Source: Paragyromitra xinjiangensis (taxonomy: Eukaryota; Ascomycota; Pezizomycetes; Pezizales; Discinaceae). From it: a DNA stretch of 64,000 nucleotides. The notes beneath the pieces are model-generated. The model made no database searches. It was given only the letters and a program-made list of their open reading frames with translations, and had not been told where the DNA came from. The position numbers and the translations under genes were made by a program. Positions 46,012-57,381 of the stretch are shown here, piece by piece. How positions within the stretch are numbered: the first letter of the stretch is position 1; each line of letters opens with the position of its first letter. The DNA lies in assembly GCA_038503065.1 (NCBI GenBank), contig JBCAMK010000019.1, positions 1,116,001 through 1,180,000 of the forward strand, written 5' to 3'.

Positions 46012-46204
46012 CAGTACAGTCGCTCTATAAGAATACCACCGGGACTGAGAATACAGAAGAATATTCTTATAAGAAGGGTGATCTAACTCAATAGAGAAGG
46101 TTTACAGGGAATACTCTACCAAATACGGGCTAGGGAGGTAGTTTCGGGGGGTGTTCCGCTAAGAATATTCTTATAAATAATATTCTGATAGGGCGAGTGT
46201 GCTG
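46012..46204. mobile_element. TA-flanked inverted-repeat element (MITE)
   Basis: The 193-bp element begins CAGTACAGTCGCTCTATAAG and ends with the imperfect complement (CTGATAGGGCGAGTGTGCTG). TA lies on both sides (46010-46011, 46205-46206). Inner inverted words AAGAATATTCTTATAA occur near both ends. These are Tc1/mariner-like features. Non-coding. Confidence 0.82.
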
Positions 46205-46206
46205 TA

Positions 46207-47871
46207 ACAAGAAGTATGTTCAGGTTCCTCATGTCTGCCTTAAATATGGTGTTCGACCAGTTATATTCTATCGGACATAAAAGCAAAATCCCACTACTGA
46301 GCTCGAGAGTCGTTAAACTGTCAGCTGGGCTGCTAAAGCTGCCAACTTTTGAGGGCTATGTCCTAGAGTTTCTAGAGTCTATGGCTTGCGTGTGAATTCA
46401 GCTTTTTTCCATTCCTAGTACTATTTAGATCGCGGATTAGTATCAACAGCGTCAAACTAATAGCACAGGTGACATACCATTATCCAAATTTAATGGCCCT
46501 AGGACACGCGAGCGCCGAATAATGAAAATATAGGGCAGGTCTACAATGTACGAGACTTCTTTTAGGCATCAGAATACCAATTCAGCGGAGAACATACATC
46601 CCTCCCACAAATTGTTCTCTAAAAATTAGCTCCACGGTCTCCCCAAAGGTACGCATTGCCTCTCTTCAAGCCCCTAAGTTGAGCCCGAAACGATCACCCA
46701 ATACACTCTCGAGCAGGTCCTCAAGTAAACCGCTCCATTCCTAGATTCTCTTCAGAGCCTCTCATAAAGCCATTTCTGCGCATCCTTCGAATATTCCCCT
46801 AATAAGAACCCCTGAAAGCGTGTTCACATAAATGAGTTCACATAAATGAGCTCAACTAGTTAGATCATGGGCAATAACCGATGAACGCACATAAATACAA
46901 GCCTGTTACCAAATACCCACGGCCCTCAGGTAGTAAGGGATGGGAACGAGTCTACTAAATATCATGATCAGCGATACTAGAAACCTAAACCACCACGTGC
47001 TAGCAACGATATTAACAATCATGTTACCCGAGAAGTTTGCAATTCATCTATTTAGGTCCATGTTTTCCCCAGGGAGTTTGAAGTCCCTCTCTCACGAAGG
47101 GAAGGTGGTGACTAGATCTAGATGAGATAAAGACTGGAAATAAACTAGTCCATAAATGCTCCTAACTTAAGTCAGATCAATGCTACAAGCAGGGCAAAGA
47201 CCAGTATGGCAAGCGGTTGTCCCAACTGGAGATAAGCTACATGAAGAAACCCGCCCACCACACCAACTTAGTGCAGCTCGAGTGACAATACATGATCGCT
47301 TTAGGTAACTGACTATTCTAGATTTAGTACACAACTAAGCGATAGAAAACCACGCTAATTTATAAAGCTGAGACTCGGACAGCATCATGAGCTCCGGTAA
47401 AATGCTTAACTGCTACGTGAGTGCCTGCTCTACCCTAGTTCCCGGCATCCAAGTAAACCAAACATCTCAGTGGAGCACAACCAAAAGCAAGCTTAGGATT
47501 AATTATGTGGGTTATCCGCTTCCATCAATGTCTATTTAGTACCGCCACTCAATTTAGACTAGCTTAATCAATAAGTCTTACTTCGAGTGATTATCTGTGA
47601 AAAAGAGCCATTGAATTCGAAAACACAGCCCGTGTAACTTTGTGATGGAATCTTTCGGAGCTCGGCAGACTAGCCAGCAAGAAAAAAAACCAGGGTTTGA
47701 CAAATGGAATTGACCATTCAGAGACAGTCTCCTTATGATTGGACTTTACCGCCAATAATAATAACTGAATATGTACCACCAATAAAACCACTTCTTGTTC
47801 TCATCCATAAAACCTTCATTTTCATCCCAAGTCATCCTCAACTACATCCAAACTCAATACCCTTGATCACG
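46207..47871. other. Intergenic, upstream of MYND paralogue C
   Basis: About 1.7 kb with no recognised gene. CGAGTGAT at 47584. A short direct repeat TTCACATAAATGAG lies near 46824. The final 150 bases before 47872 are C/T-rich. Confidence 0.4.
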
Positions 47872-48702
47872 ATGTCTTCCGACAATAAATCAATTCCTCT
47901 TTCTCCTCCAACTACAGAACCGCCCCGCTGCGCCACTTGCCGCAAAGCCGCTACCGGCGCATCCACTCCGCTTAGTAGATGTGCGAAGTGCAAAACCACA
48001 ACTTACTGCTCTCGTGTCTGCCAAGTCGCAGATTGGAAGTCCCACAAGAAGGCTTGCGGTAAATTAGTTCTCCCACCACCAGTCACACCCCCTGGGTTCC
48101 CTGCTGGATTCCAATGGTTCAATCACCCCTTCTTTGCTCCAGTCCCCGAAGCTGGCGGTATCAACGACCTCCACTCCTTGACCCGCTATGCTGTCGTAAC
48201 TCACATGGGCATGACTTCAGCGGGCTGGCTATCAGCGCAAGACAGAGCCACCTGCTTCAGTAATGTGATCGATGCATACCGTATCCGCATGCAAGAGGAG
48301 AATGGTGTTTATCCAGGAGTGTTCCCAGATCGTGGATACAAACCAGTTATGCATTTTCACCACTTCATGAAGCAAGCGAGGAAAGCCGACTGTCTGCCAG
48401 CCTGGTGGCACGAGGATCATACGCGGATCTGCGGAAATTTGGCTACGAGGGAGGATGGAGGTGCATGTATCATGCGTCCGGTGACTACAGGCGAATTGAT
48501 GAATCGGTATAGCGAGGACGGAAACGACTGGAAGATGGTGATAACGCAGCTGAGAAGGGTTGCAAAGGAGGTTTATGGGACTGAGGCGCAGCGTCCAAAT
48601 GACCCGCATTTTCTGGAGTATCTACCGTATATTCGTGTTAATGGGCAGTGGGGCGTACTCCGCCCTCAAGAATATCCTATCTTAAATGGGTTCGAAGGTT
48701 GA
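47872..48702 (+). CDS. MYND zinc-finger protein, paralogue C
   Basis: Single exon, 276 residues. A canonical MYND finger is at residues 20-62: Cys20, Cys23, Cys37, Cys40, Cys46, Cys50, His58 and Cys62 (CATC..CAKCKTTTYCSRVCQVADW..HKKAC). The C-terminal helical domain (~120-245) carries the family phrases VIDAYRIRMQEE, CLPAWWHEDH, GGACIMRP and LRRVAKEVYG. Partners and role are unknown; family expectation is protein-protein contact through the finger. I chose the ATG at 47872 because the protein then opens MSSDNK, like MSSK of the broken copy at 49775. The frame is open upstream to 47704, but that extension is hydrophobic, compositionally different and absent from the paralogues. Confidence 0.87.
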   Translation: MSSDNKSIPLSPPTTEPPRCATCRKAATGASTPLSRCAKCKTTTYCSRVCQVADWKSHKKACGKLVLPPPVTPPGFPAGFQWFNHPFFAPVPEAGGINDLHSLTRYAVVTHMGMTSAGWLSAQDRATCFSNVIDAYRIRMQEENGVYPGVFPDRGYKPVMHFHHFMKQARKADCLPAWWHEDHTRICGNLATREDGGACIMRPVTTGELMNRYSEDGNDWKMVITQLRRVAKEVYGTEAQRPNDPHFLEYLPYIRVNGQWGVLRPQEYPILNGFEG

Positions 48703-49774
48703 TGGGTTGACCGTCCCGAAGGTTAAATATCCTAGAGAGTATCCACGTAGTTACAGTGTAATAGGTCATTGAATTTGATGGGGGAAGATGCCACAGAACA
48801 TGTAATCCTCCTATTAGCACGAATAAAACACGTTTTGTCAGCCTCACCTTGTGAAATATAGACGCACGTGAAGTTTCAGCTCCGAGAGCTGCTATAAGAG
48901 AAGGGAGTCGGGGTGGAGGGAGCATTGATACAATTAAAAGCTGGATATGTTGGGCTGGGCGGCAGATAGATGGACGGAATGCACGTATTATGTAACGCGA
49001 GGAGGATTTCAGCCAGATCATAGGCATCAAAAAAGCAAGAATTGTAAAAGAAAAGACAGGTCTGTTAGATCGAGAAAGCAAGTCATCTTATCCATCGAAT
49101 TCTCTGATGGTCATCCAAGATCAGATAGAATGGGCATGAGTAACTACATGTATGTAACTCTTTCTTCTATCTGTAACGAGAGTCGTCCCTCAATTAATCG
49201 AATCTTCTCTGCTTCTAAATTCCATATTTCACAACAGATCATAATAGTTAATACCAATTACCGAGTGATATCCCGTGTCTGGATAACATATTAAAAGAAT
49301 CAGAAAAGGTCGCAATCAGGCTTCCCTACGAACCTTAACCCAGTGCGTGAAGAATTACCCATCCCCCCTGGGAGGGAATAGAGCTTATGTTCCCCTGGCC
49401 CCTCTGGGCGACACAGTAGCCATTAGACCACCATGACAGATGATACTATAGCACCAAAAAAAAGGTCTTATCGCGCCTTTTAGGCCTACCATACCCCCCC
49501 CCCGTAGTGCACTGATAAGATTGATTAGTTATACTATTATAAACCAAGAACTTTCCATGTCATGCATCACCACATGGGCGTTGGTAGGAGGGAGTAGGAG
49601 CGTGGATTTGACAGCAAATTAAAGGTACTAGTATATTAGTTCATGATGACTTTTTCTTGCGTCAGCCCCTAAGCCTGCTCGCAAGAAATAATCAAATAAA
49701 TAAAAGATTCAATGCCCTTCACCTTCACTAATTCCCTACCCCGTCCCACAAACCACAAAAACCACATCCTCACA
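48703..49774. other. Intergenic between MYND paralogues C and D
   Basis: No gene recognised. TACATGTA at 49145, CGAGTGAT at 49262, and a C11 run at about 49493. The 70 bases before 49775 are C/A-rich like the leader of paralogue C. Confidence 0.4.
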
Positions 49775-50494
49775 ATGTCCTCAAAACTTCCGACCACCAC
49801 CTCTAACCCAGTTATCCTGACTCGTAACACCCTCACCCCTATCCCCTGTACTGGCTGCAACAAACCAATTCCGAAGGATATTACTCTAAATCAACGCGCC
49901 AAGTACAAACACACAGCGTACTGCTCTCGTCGCTGCCAGGCTTTCGACTAGCCAATCCACAGGAGAGTATGCAGTAAATCTACCCCGGGTCAAGCCAACA
50001 ACATACCTCCCCCTCAAGTCTTCATCACCAAAACTATTGCCCAAAAAGGCATTCCACCCACAGACATTGGTCCTCATACTATGACAGACCCCGTTCATTG
50101 GCTTGCAAGTCTTCCCGGACCGACATGCTACCATATTATTACTGATACGTACTGGCTGCGTCTTCAGGCCAAGTAGGGTAGCGTTGAGAATTCCCGCAGT
50201 GGCGACTATGAAAATTTGCTTTCACACTCCTACGAGTTCCTCGAAGGAACTTGGATGAAAAATGCTTAGTAGTAGTAGTAGTAGTAGTAGTAGTAATTCA
50301 TGATGAAAAATGCTTTGCCAGAGTGGTGGAAAAAGAATCATACAATTGCTTGTGCTAAGGTTGCCATTGACAACAATGGTGATGTCTACATCCTAGAAAC
50401 CATGGATAATTTAAAGAGAGCGGTTGCAAAGAAGTACGATAACCACGAGATGCCTGAGCAGTTAGTGAGGATAGCAGAGAGGGTTTATGGCTAG
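49775..50494 (+). pseudogene. Broken MYND zinc-finger paralogue D
   Basis: The whole length is in one frame, 240 codons, broken only by stops. The finger is recognisable (CTGC..YKHTAYCSRRCQAFD) but TAG at 49949-49951 replaces the conserved Trp after Asp (ADW in the paralogues). The second zinc-pair Cys positions before YKHTAYC are also lost (QRAKYK for CAKCK). A second TAG is at 50174-50176 in the helical domain, after a segment like WLSSLP..DAYR. A (TAG)9 microsatellite then adds more stops, after which the domain end is intact (LPEWWKKNH..AIDNNGDVYILE..LVRIAERVYG). No frameshift is seen, so decay seems recent. It lies about 1.1 kb downstream of paralogue C in the same orientation, consistent with tandem duplication. 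Confidence 0.82.
50254..50315. repeat. (TAG)9 microsatellite flanked by an exact 14-bp duplication
   Basis: Nine TAG units (50267-50293) are followed by TAATTCAT. The 14-mer GATGAAAAATGCTT lies on both sides (50254-50267 and 50302-50315). The inserted length is 48 bp, so the reading frame of the host pseudogene is kept. It looks like a microsatellite seeded by, or expanded together with, a local duplication. Confidence 0.9.
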
Positions 50495-51828
50495 CGTGAT
50501 GCGCACCAACCTAACCATAAGACATTTATACTAATACTAATACCAGCATCTGTACACAGATTTTAGGCTTACTAGAATTCTTTTAAACAAAATCTCATCT
50601 CACCCACAAAAGTGGGGCCAAGCTAAGCAGTGTCCCACCCCACACCTAAATTAGCAAGCACGTAAATTTATCGATTAGTAGAGAGGTAGGCTAGTCCCTA
50701 TCCCTTAACATCTGCGACTACCGCGCTAGAGAGGCTAGGCACGAGCCTAATAGACCCTTTCTTGATAAATTGAAGCGTACCTATATCACACATTCGAGTG
50801 ATTTCCTATGAAAATATTTCGAGGATACTAGCGCCGTCATGAATCCCCATCACAAATACGGCAGGCAGCCTCCTCAAAAATTCATAAACACATTTTCGAG
50901 GTGGTTGATCTTATTGACGACTTCTTCTGACCAAGAGATAGCCCATCCATCTGCCTAGCATATCTTCCAATCACGAAATATCACTCGTATGAGTAATCAG
51001 CTACGGGAGAATCGTCAAGATCACTGATCTAGTCACTCACTACAGCACTAGGTATCTGATCAAAGTAGACGATCTTTAGATGTGCATAAATAAATGCTTC
51101 AAACACCGCAAGAGATTACAACAAAAGCCTACCGCTATGTGATGAAACATCAGTCCGTTAGGTAGCCCAACCCTCCTTTGCAGTTCCACCTTCCCCATAC
51201 AATCCTACTACCACCAGATACCGGATTCTATGACTAGTCCCAGTGGCTAGCATAGAGTCAGTAATTTGTGATAATAACCCCATACTTGAGCCAAGCCAGA
51301 ACCAGAAATTTCCCTCGCAATACCGGATATCGAGGGGCTGCTAGCCTCGAGCTATTTGACTGCTATGGCATACTATGCCGGAGCCCTGCACTTTTCTCCG
51401 CGCGCGTGTCCACCTCAATATCTTCATTAACTCCCTAGCAAAATAACCAAACACCGGGTACTAGCATACAAAAGGTTGCTCCAAATATTCAAGGTTTGTT
51501 CCAACTCGCTATTAATTACCCATCCTAATAAGTAACAAAAACTATCCACAATCAACGTTAACACCTAAAACCCATCCCACCCAATACTACACCATAGTCT
51601 AGAAAAATAGTAGCCGAAGAATAAAGGAAAAAATAACAACCATATATACGCAACAGCAAAAAGACGAAGCTAAAAGTGAAAGACAAGCAAATGAGGCTAT
51701 ACAACCTCCAATACCACAGCAAGAAATTAAGTAGACCCAACACGCCAATTTCAGAAATCAAAAAGGAACCAATATAAAACCTCCCAGAACAGAGCAAAAA
51801 AATCACCGTTTTCCAATAACACAGAACT
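50495..51828. other. Intergenic, 3' side of the palmitoyltransferase gene
   Basis: No gene recognised. CGAGTGAT at 50795 and ATCACTCG at 50980. The stretch 51590-51800 has a strong A-over-T strand bias on the plus strand and gives a long hydrophobic minus-strand frame, probably a composition effect in the 3' region of the next gene. Confidence 0.4.
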
Positions 51829-53578
51829 TCAAACATCCTCTACAGTCCCACCAATCTCGATTCCAGCCTCTTTCCTAAGTCTCTCCAGAAGTTCTTCGTT
51901 CCACTTATATAGACCCTCACTACTATCTTTCTTCACTAACGGACTCTGCTTTATCGGTAGCCACCAATCCCACACACTGTACCCCAAAACCTCCTTAAAA
52001 TTGTCCATTGTATTCTGTAGTCTCCATGGATTATCGCCTGGCTGAGTTTTGACGATGGCAAAACAACGTTGTTGTTGCCCTTGCACTGGGTTTGTAGGAA
52101 GCCATACTCGAGGAACCAAGGGGCTATACATCTGTCTCTGCCCATGATGTGGTTGTGCTGGGGGAGTAGGATCGTAAATAGCGAGTTGATACACTTTGAC
52201 AGTGTGGCTTAGTGCGTCGACTGTGGAGAGGTTACGGTAGATTAATTGTGTTGTCGAACCGGCCATACCAGATGAGAAGAGGCCGAAAAGACATGATCTA
52301 GTAACAACGTGTAAGTAGGCATACATAATTTAAGGATGAAAAATATAAGGGAGCTCACAGGCCAAGCGCGGCCAACCAGTTTGGTTCAACATCCCCATCA
52401 TCCACAATCTCCTCGTGCACGATAACTGCAATCGATATTATAAGAAATAAGCAGTAAAAGGCACCATACACAACAAACTGGTAAAAGAATTTATAAGAAG
52501 TCTCGGCTACAATCCCACCAACCCTAATCAGAGAAATCATATCAGTACGCTCAACATGAAATCGTGATTAGATAAACACCCACCAAGGACAGAAATGGTC
52601 CATCTTGTAGACACATCTTTGAACCTCACTACAATGGTGCGATCTATCTGGCTTATAACAATTGCAATGATAACACCATTTTGGCTTGCCATCAGGCTCG
52701 CATATAAAAGCATCTCTGTTATACCACTCACTCAAATTTTCCGGTTCGGGTCTTTCTGCAGGGTGGTCTGGTCCATAAGAATCATACGAATGACCTTGCA
52801 AATTACTACTACTTAGAGGCCGATCTTGATGAATCAGTGGAGGAAGGAGTGTATTCGAAGTAGGGGTCGCTGAAACTCTTCGGCCTGGATGAGGCAGGGC
52901 AGCTGGCGACGGAAATGCAAGGTCAAGGTCCTGAGGCTGTGGTATCGAATCTGCATTTGAAGCCCCTCTGGAAGGCGTATCTTTGGGATCCAGCGATTCG
53001 TTGTAAAGAGCACCAGCAGCAGAAATCCCAGAGCGTAGTGTCGCTTCATCCCCCGAGTTTCCTGGACCCACCTGCCTTCGCACGCTTCCTAGACCCATTT
53101 CTGGGTCGCTATTGTTTACATCGCCTACCTTCTCATTTGCTATTCCTTGTAGAGCATCAGGGCCCTTAGGGACAAAGCCAGGGTTCGTGTATATAATCCC
53201 CAAAATTCTCAGGTACGCAGCTGCCAACAGGAAGAACAAGATAAGATAGAGTATAATCAGAACGATAGCGGAAGACTTTCGATGTTGGCTTAATAGTAAA
53301 TGTTTAACTATAGCGTAAGGTTAGCAAAAGCCCCCTGAGATATCAACAATCGAGCTCAAATCCACAAAAGCGAGCCCCACCCAATCCCTGAGGCGATATA
53401 TTGAGAGGGCGAACTGACTGCATATCAACACCACAAAAACCCACGTCGCGTAGCCCACCAATCCCATCATAACCAAGGGCATCAGAGCCGCAACCCAACG
53501 ATTCACCGTATGTTTACTCGGTCCCCTTACCTTTCCAGACATCATAGCTTCCATTCCCACTCCTTTCCAGGGATCCAA
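51829..53578 (-). CDS. Palmitoyltransferase (DHHC-CRD family), Pfa5 type with a DHFC core
   Basis: Four exons (53578-53419, 53307-52584, 52523-52359, 52297-51829) give 505 residues. Two N-terminal membrane segments (about 28-56 and 66-88, the latter [20 protein letters not shown]) are followed by NPGFVPKG. A long Ser/Pro-rich cytosolic loop comes next, then the cysteine-rich domain ([28 protein letters not shown], catalytic Cys293). Two more membrane segments follow ([17 protein letters not shown] and [15 protein letters not shown]). The order TM2-CRD-TM2 is that of protein S-palmitoyltransferases. The core reads DHFC, with Phe for the second His; a relaxed core is known in yeast Akr1 and Pfa5-like enzymes, so activity is still plausible. 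Introns 1-3 are 111, 60 and 61 nt with GTCAGT, GTGGGT and GTGAGC donors. Confidence 0.9.
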
Positions 53579-56517
53579 GAGAGAGCCAGATTCGATTATA
53601 GCAACCGTGAAATCAATCCCTTTTCCCGCTCTGTCGTTCTCTCAGACCTGCCGATGAAGCGATGAAAGGAGGGCCAAAAACAGCCAGCTGGAGTTGGGAG
53701 ATTGAGGGAGCTCTGGGAATGTCGTCAACCGTGGATGGTGGCGGATGTGGGAACTTGCTTAGCTCCCGAGCAGCGCGAGTCCGTGATGGTCAAGGCACGT
53801 GCTTAGTCAGGATACATGCATAAATTACTGCATGTGTGGCTTGGAGGCTGTGAGGCTCAACACCACCCACCATTCAGGTTACAAAGTCAGCCTGACGACT
53901 TATGTCTTAAGCCCAAAAGGTTTCTGTGTCAAAGCAGGCGGGAAAACATCGATACACATTATCCAATATTCCTACTGACTATCGTATATAGGAAGCTTCT
54001 TCCTTCTCTAAGGTCCTCCAAACCAGCCATGCTAATTATTCTGGGGTTGGTAAAACCACTCCAAAAATTTAAGCTAAACTCTCAAAACTGTAATTTACCT
54101 AAAATACTGCAGAGCTCCAAGGGACAAACCGCAGTGTCATTAAGAAGATTGATGTTATTGAAAACTTATTCTACCAGTTGGTTTAACACGAGGATAAACC
54201 TACCAGGATCCCTAAAAAGCTCTTCTAAAATAAGCTTACTCTTTCATATTTATTATAGATCCGCCCAACCCAAGACTCCTAATCGTCCAAGAACCTACAT
54301 AAGTTCTTGCCTACCCTTTTCACGAATCGGAAACGCCATCCCGCATGCATAATGTGGAACACTCTCTGTGTCACCAACATTAGAACAGCATCAAGTCAAA
54401 CATATGAACGTCCCGTTCTTGAAATCGTCTTATGTTGTCCCAGGGAGGCTTCAAAAATCTGGAGTACATTGAAAGATAACACCCATGGTGCCTTACCTTT
54501 CTGTTGCCATAGTCTTCTTATAATAACCCCCGCACTCGGTGGCGTGATAATACCTATTGGCTTCTGGGACTTTTTCCATACGGCAGTTCAAATACCATCG
54601 GGATGATGCCGAAGAAACAAAAAACAAAAAGCATTCAGTTAAACAAAAAAGTTCAAGGAGCAGTAACTCGTCGCTCATATCAGCCATGTCTGCTGATGGC
54701 ATGCTAGCATGCCGTCTGCACCAGGAGATAGCGCCTCAGTTGACAAGGATCTCGGTGACCTGGGCTGGGCGGATAAGTGGAAAGTGAGGCACACCAGTGA
54801 GGAGCTAGTCGGCCCTAGGTCGTGGCGGCATAGAAGGACGCTAGGAGAGTGATGAAGAGGCCTTGGAGAATGTAGAGCATGAGGGAAGATGGATTTTCGA
54901 TTGAAGCTTCGCAGAAAACGTACCAAACAGAAATCACCATTGGATGGAAATGTGGACACCTGCTCGCCGATCAATTCAAAGGCTGCCTTGTGGGCTGACA
55001 AGGAGAGGAGGTGTCAATGGCTCCAATTACGAACGCCACAAAGTACCACTAATCGCCTTTATAATCCAGAATACGTGGTAGAATAATCTCCCATGCCAAA
55101 AAAAAACAAAAAAAGATACGGCGAATACGATTTTTGCACTTCTATTGAGGCCGCCTGGCTAGATGATAAATTTTTCATCCCCTGTTCTTGTCCTAATTGG
55201 GTCAGCTGCTCGAATTTGTGGATAATCTGAAGGGATGCTAAAAGGCTGGATTGGACCGAACGAACGGTGTTACAAATCCTCTAAACAAGAGAGTGGATAA
55301 GTCTACAGTATGGTAAGGTTAGCGATTAGCTCGGAATATTGGAGTGCTACCGGTTGAGAATTCGAGTCACGGTTACTATACTAACTCCACCACGATATCA
55401 TCGACGCGTAAACGTGTGCGTACCCAAGAAAAAAAGGGCTTAGTCTTCGAGTTCTAATTGTTCAGGCACTAGTAGTAACTACATGTAGTCGCGAGTGTTC
55501 CCAACTGTGCGCCGCAGACCCCTCTTGAGCTTATGAATCCGAGGTTATGGAAAGGTTGTGAATACGGCGCCACATGCCTGGAAAATGATGGTTTTCTCGA
55601 ACCGGTAACTAGAACTGACCGCAACCTATAATTGGAGCGGTCGTGAGTATTGCGCAGGGATCCTAGGGTCACAGGCTACGCTATGCCTTTCGTTACCATT
55701 TTGTTCTAAAACCATTTGTTAACGGCTGCTAGGAATATAGTGTTTGGCTACTGGGTAAGGCAGAACAAGTATCAATGCACTGATGTGGTTAATTTCCCCC
55801 CCTCGTATTCGCGCGAAACGGACGAAGCAATCCGAATTGAATAGGGAGCGCGGCACCCCCTCCGCTCCGCGGCGGTCGCAAAAAGTTACGCCGAATCGTC
55901 TCCGATTTTTCGCTTGACAGCCTTACAGCAACAGGCACCTACCATCAATTTCTCCGCACCCTACGTGAGGAACTACTCTAAACGGCCGAGAGGCTGAGCC
56001 TGTCGAGTCACCCATGGGGGCGGGTTGCTAGTTGTTTGTTTGTTGTAGCACAAGTATCAGCGCAGTAATCACACACCCAGCAGCATATCAACTGTTTAGG
56101 TTAGCACATTGGGATCGGGCCAACAACGTGACCGGATCGCAGGCGTATTCGCGCTGAATGTGATGGTGTTTAATACCGTGGCTCATAAAATTCTCCTTGA
56201 AGCCGCAGTATAAATTCAGCCCAGATCCAGCCGTATCCGCTCCCGGAGCCGATCCGAGCATAAAGAAACCCACAACGGTACGTAGCTTATTAGGACTCCA
56301 TATCCACTTTCTTTGAGCTTTCTCGGGTACCGCAACACAAGGTAAGATCGCGACTACTAGCAATTGCATCCTTACCTAATCTTGACACTTCCCTTTACAA
56401 TCAATTACTCATATTATTCGTTCCACCGCGGCGCAGTAAACATAACCTCTTAGTTAAATACATATTCCTCAGTCCCTGCCTGTTCGCTCCATCACAAATA
56501 CTTCGGCAGGCCTAGAT
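53579..56517. other. Intergenic desert
   Basis: About 2.9 kb. A 178-codon frame (53816-54352) shows no recognisable protein and unusual composition. A perfect 16-bp palindrome GGCATGCTAGCATGCC lies near 54697. A decayed retro-tail-like word (CCCTAGGTCGTGGCGGCA) is at about 54812. A tRNA-like stretch near 55318-55390 is not convincing. TACATGTA at 55480. Confidence 0.4.
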
Positions 56518-57381
56518 ATGAGTCGGAGTCGTTCGGAATCCAGACAACTGCTCGCAGAATACTACCTCGCCAATCCCCCCCCAGGATCCTTCCTCAAACG
56601 CCATCTCTTTGGTCCTAATCGCCGGCTTCTCCTACAGCTCCAGAAAGCAACTGCAGCTAACGGCGATACACGAGGAAGAGCAGTACCAGCATATGATGTT
56701 CGTTGTGGCGGGAGTTTTATCAGGAGGTTGGCGGGGTGTTTCAAGAACGAGAGTGCAAAGGATATCGTCATAGTAGCATCTGGTAACGATGAAGTAGGAG
56801 AGACTGAGGGGGAAAAAAGAAATTCAGCCTTGGCCACGATAACAAGGGTATCGGCTAAGGATGCCGAAGGAGGCGCAGAGAAACTGCTAGTAAAGTTTTT
56901 CGACGGGGCAACTTGGAATTGTGAGCGATTGCCATCAGGAGGGTACCAGTTCACACCGTTGAGCGGCGAGGACTTGAGTGTTCAAGCGTTGTGGGAACCG
57001 GAGTCGGCAGATCAGTCAAAGCGGCAGGGATACCTCTTCAGCGTCTCAGCATCTACGACGGGCTCGCCTTCAACACCAAAATCGCCAACACCAAAATCAC
57101 CATCACAAAGATCATCAACACCCAAGTCATCAGCAGCTTCTCGAAAAAAAGCAACGGATGTTTTGGCTCGCATGGACGCTGAGCGGGTTCAGGTTTTTAG
57201 TGTTCGTTCTGCACCAAAAGGGTCTCTTCTAGGTATGACTTGAAGTCCACTGGGCTCCTTTGGTCTAGTAACAATACTGACCTGTCTTCCATGGAATTTA
57301 GGTAAAATGGACGAGAAAAACCTTGAACGGATGGTATTGGTGTCGGGTATATGTGTTAGAGCGTTACAGGGAACAACCTAA
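56518..57381 (+). CDS. Conserved fungal protein of unknown function
   Basis: Two exons (56518-57232, 57302-57381) give 264 residues. Without the 69-nt intron the first exon would end after two more codons; splicing restores a well-conserved ending (KGSLLG-KMDEKNLERMVLVSGI). The N-terminus is basic and Ser/Arg-rich. The middle has a beta-rich segment (KLLVKFFDGATWNCERLPSG) and a Ser/Pro/Lys linker of repeated SPTPKSP-like units. The NLERMVLVSGI ending recurs in many Pezizomycotina proteins of this size, which as far as I know have no assigned role. No signal peptide or membrane segment. The low-complexity linker suggests phosphorylation by proline-directed kinases, but this is inference. Confidence 0.8.

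Noticed and set aside
47704..47871. Upstream start for MYND paralogue C
   Set aside because: The 56-residue extension is hydrophobic, absent from the paralogues, and the ATG at 47872 matches the paralogue start.
53816..54352. 178-codon open frame
   Set aside because: Residue composition is unlike a globular protein, there are no motifs, and the region also contains repeat-like sequence.
55318..55390. tRNA-like stretch (TTAGCTCGG.. and AATTCGAGTCAC)
   Set aside because: A- and B-box words are present but no cloverleaf forms.
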